A stretch of DNA of 64,000 nucleotides from Paraglaciecola algarum (GCF_021532655.1 NZ_JAKGAS010000008.1:124001-188000); one strand, 5' to 3'. Shown: positions 44,601 through 54,145, counted from the first letter of the stretch. Translations and numbers: made by a program. Notes: generated by a model from the letters alone, not told the origin.

Positions 44601-45020
44601 TTAAATCGATTCTAGATTAACTTTTAATTTTTGAGATAACTGTATAAAAGCTTGTAGGTCTTCAGGCTCTATATTTAATGCCATTATATCAAACAATTCT
44701 TTTTCAACTTTATTAAATCGTTTTACAAGTTCATGCCCACTTTCTGTCAAGGTCAATAGTTGGCTTCTTTTGTCTTTAGGGTTGTCAATTTTGGTCACCA
44801 TTTTTTGCTTCACCAACTCTTTTATTAATCGATTAATTTGAGCTTTATCTCGCCCTAAAAAATCAGCCAACTGCTGTCCAGTGCTTTCCTCTAGTTTAGA
44901 AATGACCTTCAGAGACTTCATATGCATCGGGGATAAATTTTTGTCCAGCTGTTTAAGACGCAGGAGCATAGTACTTCGTACACTATGCATAAGACTAAAC
45001 AGTGCTTCATTTAAATTCAT
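44601..45020 (-). CDS. MarR-family regulator
   Basis: 139 residues, winged helix at about 30-100: MKSLKVISKLEESTGQQLAD, RDKAQINRLIKELVKQKMVT, DNPKDKRSQLLTLTESG with the conserved D-x-R-D/S-type wing. Divergent from the FAD siderophore-interacting protein gene, with inverted arms AAATATAGTTGACA and TGTCAACTATATTT in the space between, the likely operator. Ligand unknown. Confidence 0.88.
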   Translation of the reverse strand: MNLNEALFSLMHSVRSTMLLRLKQLDKNLSPMHMKSLKVISKLEESTGQQLADFLGRDKAQINRLIKELVKQKMVTKIDNPKDKRSQLLTLTESGHELVKRFNKVEKELFDIMALNIEPEDLQAFIQLSQKLKVNLESI

Positions 45021-45044
45021 ATTATTTCCTTAATCATTACTACA

Positions 45045-45100
45045 AAATATAGTTGACACTATCATCTAAATATATATAGTAGACCTTGTCAACTATATTT
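45045..45100. promoter_or_regulatory. MarR-type operator between divergent genes
   Basis: AAATATAGTTGACA (45045-45058) is repeated inverted as TGTCAACTATATTT (45087-45100), 14 exact bases with 28 between, and a TATATATAG in the middle. The separate half-sites could bind two MarR dimers or form one looped complex. Controls the FAD protein operon and the MarR gene itself. Confidence 0.65.
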
Positions 45101-45143
45101 AATTATTTGCAATCAAGCAAGTTTAAAAAAATTGGAGGAAATA

Positions 45144-45875
45144 ATGGGCCCCAAAATGCGTATGACGCAAGTGTCTTCTATTGAAGACTTGTCACCTCAC
45201 ATGAGGAGAATAGTGCTGAGCGGAGAATCATTAGCAGATTTCCCTGCAGGTAAAGAAAGTGCTCATGTAAAAGTAGTTTTTCCAAATCCAGAATCTAAAG
45301 ACAAACGCCCAAAGCTTGGAATTTATTTTGGTTTCAAAAAATTTATGCGCTCTTATACTGTTAGATACTTTGATCAAGCCAATTTAACTTTGACCTTAGA
45401 CTTTGCCATTAATGATCATCAAGGTTTAGCCAGTAATTGGGCCGCTCAGGCTAGAGTTGGAGAATATTTGGGTATTGCAGGATCTGGCGATATCAAACAT
45501 ACGGATTTTCATGCTGAAAGACATTTGTTGTTTGGCGATTTAACTGCTTTGCCAGCCATAGCCGCAACACTTGAAAAGCTACCAAAAAACGCCACAGGTA
45601 AAGCTTGGATCCAAGTACCCGATAAACAAGATATTCAACCCTTAAAATCACCAAACGGCATAGATATAAGGTGGTTAGTGACAGAAAACAAAATGACTAA
45701 TGAATTTTTAGATGCATTGACATCTCAACCAACAGATTTAACTAACACTGCCATTTTTATGGCTGTTGAAGCAGGTGTACTAAAACAACTAAAACAACAC
45801 TTAAATAAACACTGTGAATACCAAAAATCAAAATTGTATGCCAGTGCTTATTGGAATAATAAAAAGAAGGTCTAA
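45144..45875 (+). CDS. Siderophore-interacting FAD-binding protein (ViuB-like)
   Basis: 243 residues from ATG 45144, preceded by GGAGG 6 bases away; the TTG at 45132 overlaps that ribosome site and is rejected. The SIP fold is visible: MRRIVLSGESLADFPAG, LGIYFGFKKFMRSYTVRYF (flavin site), LASNWAAQARVGEYLGIAG and RHLLFGDLTALPAIAATLEK. Such proteins reduce ferric siderophores in the cytoplasm with NAD(P)H. First gene of an operon with the DUF4405 fragments and a small membrane protein, divergent from marR. Confidence 0.88.
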   Translation: MGPKMRMTQVSSIEDLSPHMRRIVLSGESLADFPAGKESAHVKVVFPNPESKDKRPKLGIYFGFKKFMRSYTVRYFDQANLTLTLDFAINDHQGLASNWAAQARVGEYLGIAGSGDIKHTDFHAERHLLFGDLTALPAIAATLEKLPKNATGKAWIQVPDKQDIQPLKSPNGIDIRWLVTENKMTNEFLDALTSQPTDLTNTAIFMAVEAGVLKQLKQHLNKHCEYQKSKLYASAYWNNKKKV

Positions 45876-45881
45876 TTAAGC

Positions 45882-46352
45882 ATGTCTGATTGGAAGCAAA
45901 ATTTACACAAAACCCGATACTTAATGGACGTATTGCTACTAATAAGCTTTATGATAGTTTCGGCTCCACAAGCTACAGGTATCGCCGGACATGAATGGCT
46001 GAGCTTAGTCTTTGTGATACCTTTTGCTATTCACCTTTTATTACACTGGGATTGGTTGGTGCACAGTTTCCAGCGAATATATTCTAAAATTCCCGGCAAA
46101 GAACGCTTTAATTTAATTTGGAATTATTTGATTTAACTGATGATGTTAGTAGTTTTTGTCAGTGGATTTTTAGTCTCAGTTGCTTTATTTCCTACCCTAG
46201 GAATAGAGCTGCATATTCAAGATTTTTGGTCCAAAATTCATCATGACTCTGCGACCTTAATTATGCCCATGATAGGTATTCATTTAGCACTTCATTGGAG
46301 CTGGATTGTCAAACTTACAAAAGGTATGTCTGCAAAGGGGGTAAAGTCATGA
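45882..46352 (+). pseudogene. DUF4405 cytochrome b-like membrane protein, interrupted by an in-frame TAA
   Basis: One frame of 156 codons is broken by TAA at 46134-46136 after IWNYLI; the next codons CTG-ATG-ATG continue the protein LMMLVVFVSGFLVSVALF. Four hydrophobic helices with His pairs (AIHLLLHWDWLVH before the break; IHHDSATLIMPMIGIHLALHW after it) suggest a di-haem b-type cytochrome, as in the DUF4405 family. A restart at ATG 46140 would give only the second half. A single base change could have produced the stop. Confidence 0.7.
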
Positions 46353-46660
46353 AATATTTACAATATCGCTGGAAATCACGGCTACTCATGGTTTTGCTAG
46401 TTTCCATATTAATCAGCTTATTATTTATCACTTTAGAACAAACAAGTTGGGCCGAGCAAATTAACCTTCAAGGTTACACTCATGGAGAAAACGAGGGCAG
46501 TACCCAAGGAAATAATAGCGGAGGTAAACCCAATTTCCCTTCCTACTTAATGTACATTTTGCCCTTTGTTAAAGAATTAATCCTGATTGGAGTACCTTTA
46601 CTTTTGACACTTTTAGTCACAAAGTTATTTGCTAAATTTAGTCAAAAAAATAAAGCTTAA
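46349..46660 (+). CDS. Small two-helix membrane protein
   Basis: 103 residues from ATG 46349 (ATGA overlap with the stop of the preceding pseudogene, GGGGG ribosome site). Two hydrophobic helices (about 12-28 and 67-92) flank a Gly/Asn-rich periplasmic loop (GENEGSTQGNNSGG). The longer frame from 46295 adds residues that read through the upstream gene and is rejected. Function unknown; same operon as the FAD protein. Confidence 0.55.
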   Translation: MKYLQYRWKSRLLMVLLVSILISLLFITLEQTSWAEQINLQGYTHGENEGSTQGNNSGGKPNFPSYLMYILPFVKELILIGVPLLLTLLVTKLFAKFSQKNKA

Positions 46661-46725
46661 TTTGGATACGGTGGACTGCCGTGATACATTTTTAACCACT
46701 TAATTCCAATTGAGTTTGTTAAATT

Positions 46726-47572
46726 GTGCCTTTATTTTTTTCAGTCATACTTTTTATTAGCTTGATAATGAGCCCAACTGTTTGGTCAAAACCACAATTG
46801 ACCAGTTTACAAGCAGACGGTCCAAATTTTGGCTTAAGTGCCTATCAGTTGATAAGAGAATTCGGTGGTAAAAAGTCAATTGAGTCACCGGTTCTATACC
46901 CAGACAATCACCCAAACATACCTCATATTTATGAAGAAACAGATGACAAAGTGGGACATCACTTTGTATTTCTATTACACCGAGATATTGACAAAGATCG
47001 CGACAAGTACATCAGGTTTTCAGACAGGCAAAGAAACGAAATCAAAGCCTACGATAAATCAAAAGAACAATTAAAAGGTTATGAGGGAGAAACCCTCACC
47101 TATCGCTGGATAGTTTAAGCTAGATCCAAATATGTCACTATCAAAAAACTTCAGTCATTTTTTCCAACTAAAGCCTGTTGATGTGGGCCTCAACATGCCA
47201 ATTGTTACCTTCTCGGGTAGGTCATATCGTGGCGATAAATAGTTTGCAATTTCTCATACACCAATTTTAAAACCTTCTATTTTAGATAAAATCCTATGGA
47301 AAGAAATATCTGGCCAGTGGTTACAAGCCGAAGTGAAAACAACCTATGCAGATAATGGTAGTTTAAGTATTAAGATTAATCGGCTGTCAGACAAACAAAC
47401 CATTATTGACTACCAATCAGACAAAATAGATATGTGGAGAGGCAGCCAAAAAGAACATTTTGTACGACCTAAATGGGGTCTCTACCGCTCACTAAAAACC
47501 AAAGAGATGTTAGAAAACAAACAAGACACCATACGTTTTGCAGACTTTGAAGTGATTAAGACGGGCATTTAG
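46726..47572 (+). pseudogene. Polysaccharide lyase-like secreted protein, frameshift plus stop
   Basis: From GTG 46726 a signal peptide (FFSVILFISLIMSPTVWS) leads into QADGPNFGLSAYQLIREFGG and KYIRFSDRQRNEIKAYDKS; the frame stops at 47116-47118 after YRWIV. The -1/+1 neighbour continues the same protein from 47120 (LDPNMSLSKNFSHFFQLKP), has an in-frame TAG at 47240-47242, and ends in RFADFEVIKTGI at 47572. The FSDRQRNEIK and FSHFFQLKP motifs are those of the heparin-lyase-I-like lyase fold. Two lesions make it a pseudogene; substrate unknown. Confidence 0.65.
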
Positions 47573-47575
47573 TTT

Positions 47576-47945
47576 GTAGTTTTCTCTCCGTGGCGAAGCC
47601 ATGCTTTTGATTTACCCCGTGAATCAAAGCTCGTCAATTTCATGGTGAATTAATTGGTTCAATTGGCATGGACAGCCAATTGAGGCTTGCGACGTCGGAA
47701 ACGTCTCAAGCTGGCCTGCTTAATTCATCATGAAATTGGATTAAGAGTTTTATTGGAGCGCGGCGTTTCTTGCATACTTCTGTGAGCTGTTGCAAAGGAG
47801 TCTGTCGAGCCGCAGGGACGCGGCTTGAAACCCGCATGCGACCGCCATGGATGGCGGAAGATAGAGTAACGCATGACGCAGTTACCGAGATTGCGGTGAA
47901 CGTAGTGAATAGAGTGAGCAAAGCGAATGCTCTAATCACTCAAAA
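47576..47945 (-). repeat. Structured palindromic intergenic element, copy C (inverted relative to copy A)
   Basis: About 370 bases without a gene. Read on the minus strand it has the same order of parts as copy A: triloop motifs (ATTCACTACGTTCACC), TCC-loop hairpins (CGCC-ATCCAT-GGCG at 47833-47846, AGCCGC/GCGGCT), then a three-way junction, then the conserved tail at 47613-47590 with AAAGCATGGCTT. The junction: outer arms TTAATTCATCATGAAATT (47737-47720) and AATTTCATGGTGAATTAA (47653-47636) enclose a hairpin GACGT/ACGTC (47705-47691) and TCAATTGGC/GCCAATTGA (47683-47659, loop TGTCCAT). Confidence 0.7.
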
Positions 47946-47952
47946 CAAAAAA

Positions 47953-50172
47953 CTACACAGCTTGAGGTTTAAACGGTAAATCTCGATAACGTTTACCCGA
48001 TGCCGCAAAAATTGCATTACTTAATGCGGGAGCAAACGGTCCAAGACCAGGTTCACCTAATCCAGTGGGTTCTTCTCCAGCTTGGATAAAGTGAACATTA
48101 ACTTTGGGCATTTCGTCAATACGTATCACAGGGTAATTATGGAAGTTTGAATTCACTACAGCACCTTCTCTAAATACGATTTCGGTGCGAAGTGCGAGTC
48201 CCATACCCATTACCACAGCACCTTCCATTTGTGCTTTTGCACTATCGGTATTAAGCACTTGACCACAGTCGACTATGGCATCCACTTCTAGTACTTTAAT
48301 ATCATCGCCATTCACTTCAACACGTACTGCCATAGCCACATAAGACTGGAAACTATAATGCACGGCTAGGCCTAACCCTTGATTCTTAGGTAAGTCCCCT
48401 CGCCCAGCCCAGTTTGATTTTTCTGCGGCTAAAGCTAACGCGCGCTTTGAACGTTTAACCTGTTCTGCTTTTTTAACATCTTGGTTATTGTCATAAATAT
48501 TATTCAACATGCTAACCGTATCTTTGTTGGCTTTAAGAGCTAATTCGTCAGCAAAGGTACCAAAAGCAAATCCATAAAATATGGCATACACAGCACGATA
48601 CCAACCAATACGAGTATGAGCTATGGCTTCGCCTGATTCACTGCGTACGTTTTCAATGCCAAAGGGGTGATTAAGAATTTCACTCAACTCACCTTTACCA
48701 GCTCTATCTACTGCAGAATTGAACAAGGAGCTAATTGGTGGGAAGGCCGCTCTGTGCAACCAAGCGCTCACATTTCCATTTTTATCGAGGGATGCTTGAA
48801 TATGTTGAGCACTAATTGAATGGTAATATCCAGTACGCATATCTTCTTCACGAGACCAAGTCAGTTGTACTGGCGCGTTAATTTTTTGAGATATCACAGC
48901 CGCTTCATGCACGTAATCACACTTAAACTTACGCCCAAATGCCCCTCCCGCCATAGTCACGTGTACTAAAATATCTTTAGCTTCGCGCTTTAAATACTGA
49001 GCCAATACTTTTTGAATATCTGCTGGGCTTTGGGTAGCGGCCCACACTTCACAACTGTCATCTTGCACCCAAACAACACTAGCATTAGGCTCCATAGGTG
49101 AGTGAGAAATATGACCACCTGTATAAGTCGCTTTCACAATATGTTCAGCACTATCAAAAGCTCGTTGCACGTTACCACGCTCTTCACCTAACTCAGCAGG
49201 CGATTCTACATTTTTCACTAATTGTGCTTTGTAGGATTGAGTGTCGTAACTGCCGTTTTTACCCGAGTCCCACTCAATTTCTAATAATTTAAGCGCCTGC
49301 TGGGCGGTCCAAGTGTTGTCTGCTACAACTGCAACACCACCAATTGAACCGAAAGGCACATCAAATCTAGGAATTTCAATAACTTCAATTACACCTTGCA
49401 CTTTTAATGCAGCGGCTTTATTGCCGACACTTTTTAATTTGCCACCTAAAACTGGGCAATGGGTAATGGCCGCGTATTTAAGACCTGACATTTTGGTATC
49501 GACACCATAGGTCAAAGTACCTTGTAGAATATCGTTAAGATTATGACGAGCGAGATCTTTACCTATATATTTATATTCAGACTTTTCTTTTAGTGCTGGT
49601 TTTTCTGGCACTTCCATAGTGGCAGCTATGCTGGCTAACTCACCATAAGGTAACTTTTGTTGATTGCTTGTATTAATCACAAAGTGATTGTCTGCAATAC
49701 AATTGTCAGCTGAGGTATTCCATACTTTAGCTGCCGCTGCAATTAACATCAATTTTGCAGCTGCTCCAGCCTCACGCATAGGGATATACATTCGACGAAT
49801 ACTGGCTGAACCACCTGTTGCTTGTGGGCCGTATAAATCTTCATTGCCATCTGCTTGACGTACTTCTACTCGAGACCAATCTGCTTCTAATTCATCAGCC
49901 ACAGCGGCAGGTAATGCGGTGCTAATGCCTTGTCCCATTTCACAACGGCCACAATATATTAAGGTGTCGCCATTTTCGGCAATATGAATAAAGGCATTAG
50001 GATTAAAATTGGAGTCTGCCCCGTGAATTACTTCTGCCATCAGATGTTGCGGCACTGTCACACCTAAAATTAGCCCGCCAGTTGCCACACCAGATGATTT
50101 AAGAAACCCTCTTCTACTTAAATTAACTGGCCTACTTTGATTAATTTGTCTGCTTGGATTAGAAATAGACAT
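47953..50172 (-). CDS. Periplasmic molybdenum hydroxylase large subunit (IorB/xanthine dehydrogenase family)
   Basis: 739 residues with a twin-arginine signal (LSRRGFLKSSGVATGG near 16-31), so exported folded with its cofactor. Molybdopterin-binding stretches include AGGAFGRKFKCDYVHEA and GLGEPGLGPFAPALSNAIF near the C terminus, with the GEPG motif and its Glu of the active site. It oxidises an aldehyde or N-heterocycle; the substrate is not predictable. The gene begins within the stop codon of the small subunit (TAATG), so it is strictly coupled. No cofactor-maturation gene is nearby. Confidence 0.88.
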   Translation of the reverse strand: MSISNPSRQINQSRPVNLSRRGFLKSSGVATGGLILGVTVPQHLMAEVIHGADSNFNPNAFIHIAENGDTLIYCGRCEMGQGISTALPAAVADELEADWSRVEVRQADGNEDLYGPQATGGSASIRRMYIPMREAGAAAKLMLIAAAAKVWNTSADNCIADNHFVINTSNQQKLPYGELASIAATMEVPEKPALKEKSEYKYIGKDLARHNLNDILQGTLTYGVDTKMSGLKYAAITHCPVLGGKLKSVGNKAAALKVQGVIEVIEIPRFDVPFGSIGGVAVVADNTWTAQQALKLLEIEWDSGKNGSYDTQSYKAQLVKNVESPAELGEERGNVQRAFDSAEHIVKATYTGGHISHSPMEPNASVVWVQDDSCEVWAATQSPADIQKVLAQYLKREAKDILVHVTMAGGAFGRKFKCDYVHEAAVISQKINAPVQLTWSREEDMRTGYYHSISAQHIQASLDKNGNVSAWLHRAAFPPISSLFNSAVDRAGKGELSEILNHPFGIENVRSESGEAIAHTRIGWYRAVYAIFYGFAFGTFADELALKANKDTVSMLNNIYDNNQDVKKAEQVKRSKRALALAAEKSNWAGRGDLPKNQGLGLAVHYSFQSYVAMAVRVEVNGDDIKVLEVDAIVDCGQVLNTDSAKAQMEGAVVMGMGLALRTEIVFREGAVVNSNFHNYPVIRIDEMPKVNVHFIQAGEEPTGLGEPGLGPFAPALSNAIFAASGKRYRDLPFKPQAV

Positions 50173-50642
50173 TATTTCACCTCCTTGTACATCACTTCAG
50201 CAGCATCTGTAATAGCCGCTTTGATCCTTTGATATGTTCCACAACGACAAATGTTGCCTTGCATAGCATTATCAATTTCGTCGCCACTCGGTGATTTATT
50301 GGTAGCCAAAAAACTAGCAGCGTTCATGATTTGACCGGCTTGACAATAGCCACATTGAGGGACTTTATGCTCTAACCAAGCCTGTTGTAAAGGATGACTG
50401 CCTTCTTCCGACAATCCTTCAATTGTAGTGATAGATTTACCAGCCACTGAAGAAACAGGTAGTACACAAGAGCGGGTGGCTTGACCATCAACATGAATGG
50501 TGCACGCGCCACATAAGCCCATGCCACAACCAAATTTAGTACCAGTTAACTCTAATTTATCACGTAAAAACCATAACAAGGGCATGTCGTCTGGCACATC
50601 GATCGGGTACTCTTTTTGATTGATAACAATAGACTGACTCAT
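50172..50642 (-). CDS. (2Fe-2S) subunit of the molybdenum hydroxylase
   Basis: 156 residues: N-terminal plant-type ferredoxin with [16 protein letters not shown], and a C-terminal four-helix 2Fe-2S domain with [11 protein letters not shown] and [11 protein letters not shown], all eight ligand cysteines present. Passes electrons from the molybdenum subunit. No signal of its own, so it is probably co-exported on the twin-arginine signal of its partner. First gene of the pair; 109 bases separate it from the ABC permease upstream. Confidence 0.9.
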   Translation of the reverse strand: MSQSIVINQKEYPIDVPDDMPLLWFLRDKLELTGTKFGCGMGLCGACTIHVDGQATRSCVLPVSSVAGKSITTIEGLSEEGSHPLQQAWLEHKVPQCGYCQAGQIMNAASFLATNKSPSGDEIDNAMQGNICRCGTYQRIKAAITDAAEVMYKEVK

Positions 50643-50751
50643 TAAACTTTTCCTTTAAACTTGGCTAGCTCCCCTAACTCTGGGATAAGCGGCGAACTTA
50701 CAAATAATTAACATAACCATTTAAACATACGACGTTTAACTTTTTATACAA

Positions 50752-51990
50752 TTAATCGCTGTGTAGCGCATCTATCGGGTTGAGTTGCGAAGCTTTAATA
50801 GCGGGATACACGCCAAAGCCAATTCCCACCGCCATACAAATAGTTAAAGATAGAACAATAGCAGTAATTGACCAAGTCACAGCCCAGCCTGAATAAAAAC
50901 CAATAATTTCAGATAAAATTAAACCAAATGCGATACCTAACAATCCACCTAATACCGAGATAGTGAAGCTCTCCGCGATAAACTGCATTTTAATATTTTG
51001 CTGAGTGGCGCCGACTGCACGCAATAATCCAATTTCTTTGGTACGCTCTAACACATTGGCCAACATAATATTCATAATGCCAATCCCTCCCACCAACAAA
51101 GATATACCTGCCACACAAGCCATAACAATATTGAATATTTGCTGGGTTTGTTTTTGTTGTGCTAGTAATGCAGCAGGTACAATTAAACTGTAATCATCGG
51201 CTTCACCATGACGCAATTTAAACAATTGGACCACAGCTTTAGAGGCAACAAGTGGATCTACATCTTGTTTGATCTTAAGTTTAATTAAATCCAACTCACT
51301 GGCTAAACTTGGCGCATTGAGCTTTTTCAAGCTAGTACTCAAAGGCACAAATACTTTTTCACCGTCCCCACCAATTTTTACTCCTTGAAATTCATCTTTA
51401 GCTAAAAAAGGATTATTAAGCACTCCCACCACTTCAACCCAAAGATGATTCACTTTAACAAATTGGCCAACAGCCTGCCCTTCAGGAAACAAACTTTGCG
51501 CGGCACCAGAGCCTAATACAGCCACTTGGGCTACATTTTTGTCATCCTCGTCTGTCAGCTCTCTGCCGTACTCTATTTTCATATTAGACAAAGAAAAGTG
51601 ACTGGCGCTAACTCCTAACACTGACAAGTCAGCCGAATAGTTATCACTGTACACAGATTGAGTTTTTACATGCCTTTCAGCGCTAAAACCTTCAACAAAA
51701 GGCAAGGTAGCTTGTGCGGCATAGACATCGGCCAAAGTTAAACCTAAGGATTCTTCACGTATGTCTCGCAACTCATCGCCACTAAAAGGTTTAGCTTCAA
51801 CAATTAGGTTGCGTAGCCCCATAGAATCAATCATTTTTAAAGCTTGTTGCTCTGCACCTTCACCAATATTTAACATGGCAATCACAGCACCTACTCCAAA
51901 AATCATGCCTAACAAAGTTAATAAGGTACGCAGTTTGTGAGCGGCCATTTCAGCCAAGGCATCGAACACCAGTGGAATAAAATTAGTCAT
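50752..51990 (-). CDS. MacB-type ABC transporter permease
   Basis: 412 residues in the MacB/FtsX pattern: one N-terminal helix (LRTLLTLLGMIFGVGAVIAM), a large periplasmic domain (about 45-280), then three C-terminal helices including VGGIGIMNIMLANVLERTKEIG. Works by mechanotransmission with the ATPase encoded at 55135-55830, extruding a substrate through adaptors. Last gene of the five-gene exporter operon, its start overlapping the preceding adaptor stop by one base. Confidence 0.88.
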   Translation of the reverse strand: MTNFIPLVFDALAEMAAHKLRTLLTLLGMIFGVGAVIAMLNIGEGAEQQALKMIDSMGLRNLIVEAKPFSGDELRDIREESLGLTLADVYAAQATLPFVEGFSAERHVKTQSVYSDNYSADLSVLGVSASHFSLSNMKIEYGRELTDEDDKNVAQVAVLGSGAAQSLFPEGQAVGQFVKVNHLWVEVVGVLNNPFLAKDEFQGVKIGGDGEKVFVPLSTSLKKLNAPSLASELDLIKLKIKQDVDPLVASKAVVQLFKLRHGEADDYSLIVPAALLAQQKQTQQIFNIVMACVAGISLLVGGIGIMNIMLANVLERTKEIGLLRAVGATQQNIKMQFIAESFTISVLGGLLGIAFGLILSEIIGFYSGWAVTWSITAIVLSLTICMAVGIGFGVYPAIKASQLNPIDALHSD

Positions 51991-53168
51991 TACACTTGCT
52001 CCGGTACACTAAGAGCAATCACATCTCCTGAAGATAAACCTTCAGAGACTTCTACAAAGTGTAGGTTTTTATTTTCGGTTTTTATGGTTTGACGCACAAA
52101 GCCACTGCCTTGTTTAAGGTATACATAGTTTTCACCTTTTTCGCTGAAGATGGCTTGTAATGGAATGACGACTTTTTGTACTTCGTCTTGCACAATAATT
52201 TTGGCCAGTACCTTGCTACCTGGCTTTAACTGCATTTTATCTTTAGGCAAGGTCACTACAACATCAAAATATTTAGTAGGATTACCTCGGTCAATTGAAC
52301 GAGAAAAACCAGACACTGATTTCACTGTGCCCATCAATAATTTATCTGGGTATGCCTCCAATCGCACTTCCACTTTTTGTTCTGGTTTTAGGTCAATTGC
52401 ATTTTTATCCAGCACATAGATTTTGGCCTGCATCTGCTCTAAATTGGGTAGTTTGGCTATAACACTACCGGGGTAGACGGTTTGTCCAACACTAGGTTTT
52501 TCTCCCCTATGGTTTTTTTGGTATACCAACATACCATCAAAAGGGGCGATCACTTCTAACTTAGCCAGCGCAGATTGATGCTGTTTAAATTTAGCCTCAT
52601 GGCCTTTTTTGCGAATATCTAATACATCCACAGAGCTTTGGATCCGCTCACCTATACTGTCCTGCTTCCATTCGATAAATTCATCTTTAGCACCTAGATA
52701 ATCCCGATTAGATAAGGTTTCAATAATTTCTAACTTGGAATACAAGCGTAAATCATCAATCGCAAAAGCATCTACAAACTCATACTCTTTACTGACAAAG
52801 ACCTTGTCTGATTCGAGTGCATTTTGTTGCTGGGTTTTTTCTGCCTTTTTAGAAACAATATCTTCATCTAACAACATCATTTCTAATTCTTCTTTACGGC
52901 TATCCAAGGTCAGTTTTTCAGCATCAAAACGGGCCACAACCTCGCCTTTTTTAACCAGAGTATTCTCTTGTGCCATCCATTCAATCATCATAGGACGTCT
53001 GCCAGGGGCGTTGATAAACTTGGCATGCTCGGCTTCTAATTCACCAAAGGCGGGGATTTCAATGTTGAATTTTTTTTGCTCTACTTGGAAGGTAGGTATA
53101 CTCGATTTAGGCGCTTCTGAACACGCCATTAGTGTTAAGGTTATCGCTAAAGCAACATATTTTATCAC
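51990..53168 (-). CDS. HlyD-type periplasmic adaptor, lipoprotein (third in series)
   Basis: 392 residues, lipobox LMACSEAPK, beta-barrel and lipoyl regions with FNIEIPAFGELEAEHA and VIAPFDGMLVYQKNHRGE, a coiled-coil between, and KVLAKIIVQDEVQKVVIPLQ near the C terminus. Membrane-fusion protein that links the permease to an outer-membrane channel. One of three consecutive adaptors with 4-8 base overlaps. Confidence 0.85.
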   Translation of the reverse strand: MIKYVALAITLTLMACSEAPKSSIPTFQVEQKKFNIEIPAFGELEAEHAKFINAPGRRPMMIEWMAQENTLVKKGEVVARFDAEKLTLDSRKEELEMMLLDEDIVSKKAEKTQQQNALESDKVFVSKEYEFVDAFAIDDLRLYSKLEIIETLSNRDYLGAKDEFIEWKQDSIGERIQSSVDVLDIRKKGHEAKFKQHQSALAKLEVIAPFDGMLVYQKNHRGEKPSVGQTVYPGSVIAKLPNLEQMQAKIYVLDKNAIDLKPEQKVEVRLEAYPDKLLMGTVKSVSGFSRSIDRGNPTKYFDVVVTLPKDKMQLKPGSKVLAKIIVQDEVQKVVIPLQAIFSEKGENYVYLKQGSGFVRQTIKTENKNLHFVEVSEGLSSGDVIALSVPEQV

Positions 53169-54145
53169 GATTTCACCACTTCAATTTTTGCTTTCATTCC
53201 TGGCCGCATCACCTCAGGGCGTGCTTCACCTAGCTCAATTTCAGCTTCAAATACCACTTTGGGATTCTGTGCTGATTTAGGATAAAAAGCTTGGCCTAAC
53301 TCTGCTATTTTCCCCATGTATGACATTTCTGGATAAGCGTCAAATAATACTTTTACTTGCTGACCCACACTTAATTTTGCTATGTCTGGCTCAGCAAATT
53401 CAGCCTTTAAGGCAACATTGTCTAGTGAAGGCAGTTGGATGAGCATTCTGCCCATATAAACCGTTTCTCCCTCTGCCGCTTTTTCTCCATTCCAATCTTC
53501 TAAATACATCACCAAACCGTCTTTAGGGGCTTTAACCGACAACTTTTTAATTTCGTCAGTCATACTTTGTACTCTTTGACGTAATTTTTTAATTCTGCCT
53601 TGTGATACTTGACGATTCACTAGGGTGGCTTGTTTTTGATATTCTAGTTTTTGTTTAGCTTGAGCTAGCTTTTCTTGTTGATAAAGGAAGTCAGCCTGCT
53701 GTATTTTTTTATCTATTTCGGAACGAGATACATCCACAATTTCTACTTTTCGTTTGGCTTTCTCGTAATTCATTTCGGCTTCAGCTAAAGCCAATATTAA
53801 ATCTTGTTTAGTTGACTCATCATTGAGATCGTTGTTTTCACCTTTTTTAATCTCAGCGTTTAACTGGCTTTTTCGACCTATAAGATCATTTTTCAATCGC
53901 TGTCCATCAAACTGAATAACCACATCTCCTTTTTTGACATAATCATTTTCAGCCGACATTTTTTGGATTTTAAACTGCCACATACGGTCAACAGAAGGAG
54001 GACCAATTTGTGCATTATCTAAAGCGATTAGTTCAGCTGGAGCACTTAAAGTAGTGGTTTGAACTTTGCTTTGTGTCACACTCTCTTCACCACAAGCAGA
54101 CAATATTAAACAGGTGACTAGTCCAGCAAATTTAAGATTAGTCAT
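53165..54145 (-). CDS. HlyD-type periplasmic adaptor, lipoprotein (second in series)
   Basis: 326 residues, lipobox LILSACGEE, then a short beta part, a coiled-coil (about 90-180, MNYEKAKRKVEIVDVSRSE and LAQAKQKLEYQKQ) and a beta-barrel with VKAPKDGLVMYLEDWNGEKA and MRPGMKAKIEVVKS. Overlaps both neighbours by 4-8 bases. Related to but shorter than the third adaptor. Confidence 0.85.
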   Translation of the reverse strand: MTNLKFAGLVTCLILSACGEESVTQSKVQTTTLSAPAELIALDNAQIGPPSVDRMWQFKIQKMSAENDYVKKGDVVIQFDGQRLKNDLIGRKSQLNAEIKKGENNDLNDESTKQDLILALAEAEMNYEKAKRKVEIVDVSRSEIDKKIQQADFLYQQEKLAQAKQKLEYQKQATLVNRQVSQGRIKKLRQRVQSMTDEIKKLSVKAPKDGLVMYLEDWNGEKAAEGETVYMGRMLIQLPSLDNVALKAEFAEPDIAKLSVGQQVKVLFDAYPEMSYMGKIAELGQAFYPKSAQNPKVVFEAEIELGEARPEVMRPGMKAKIEVVKS

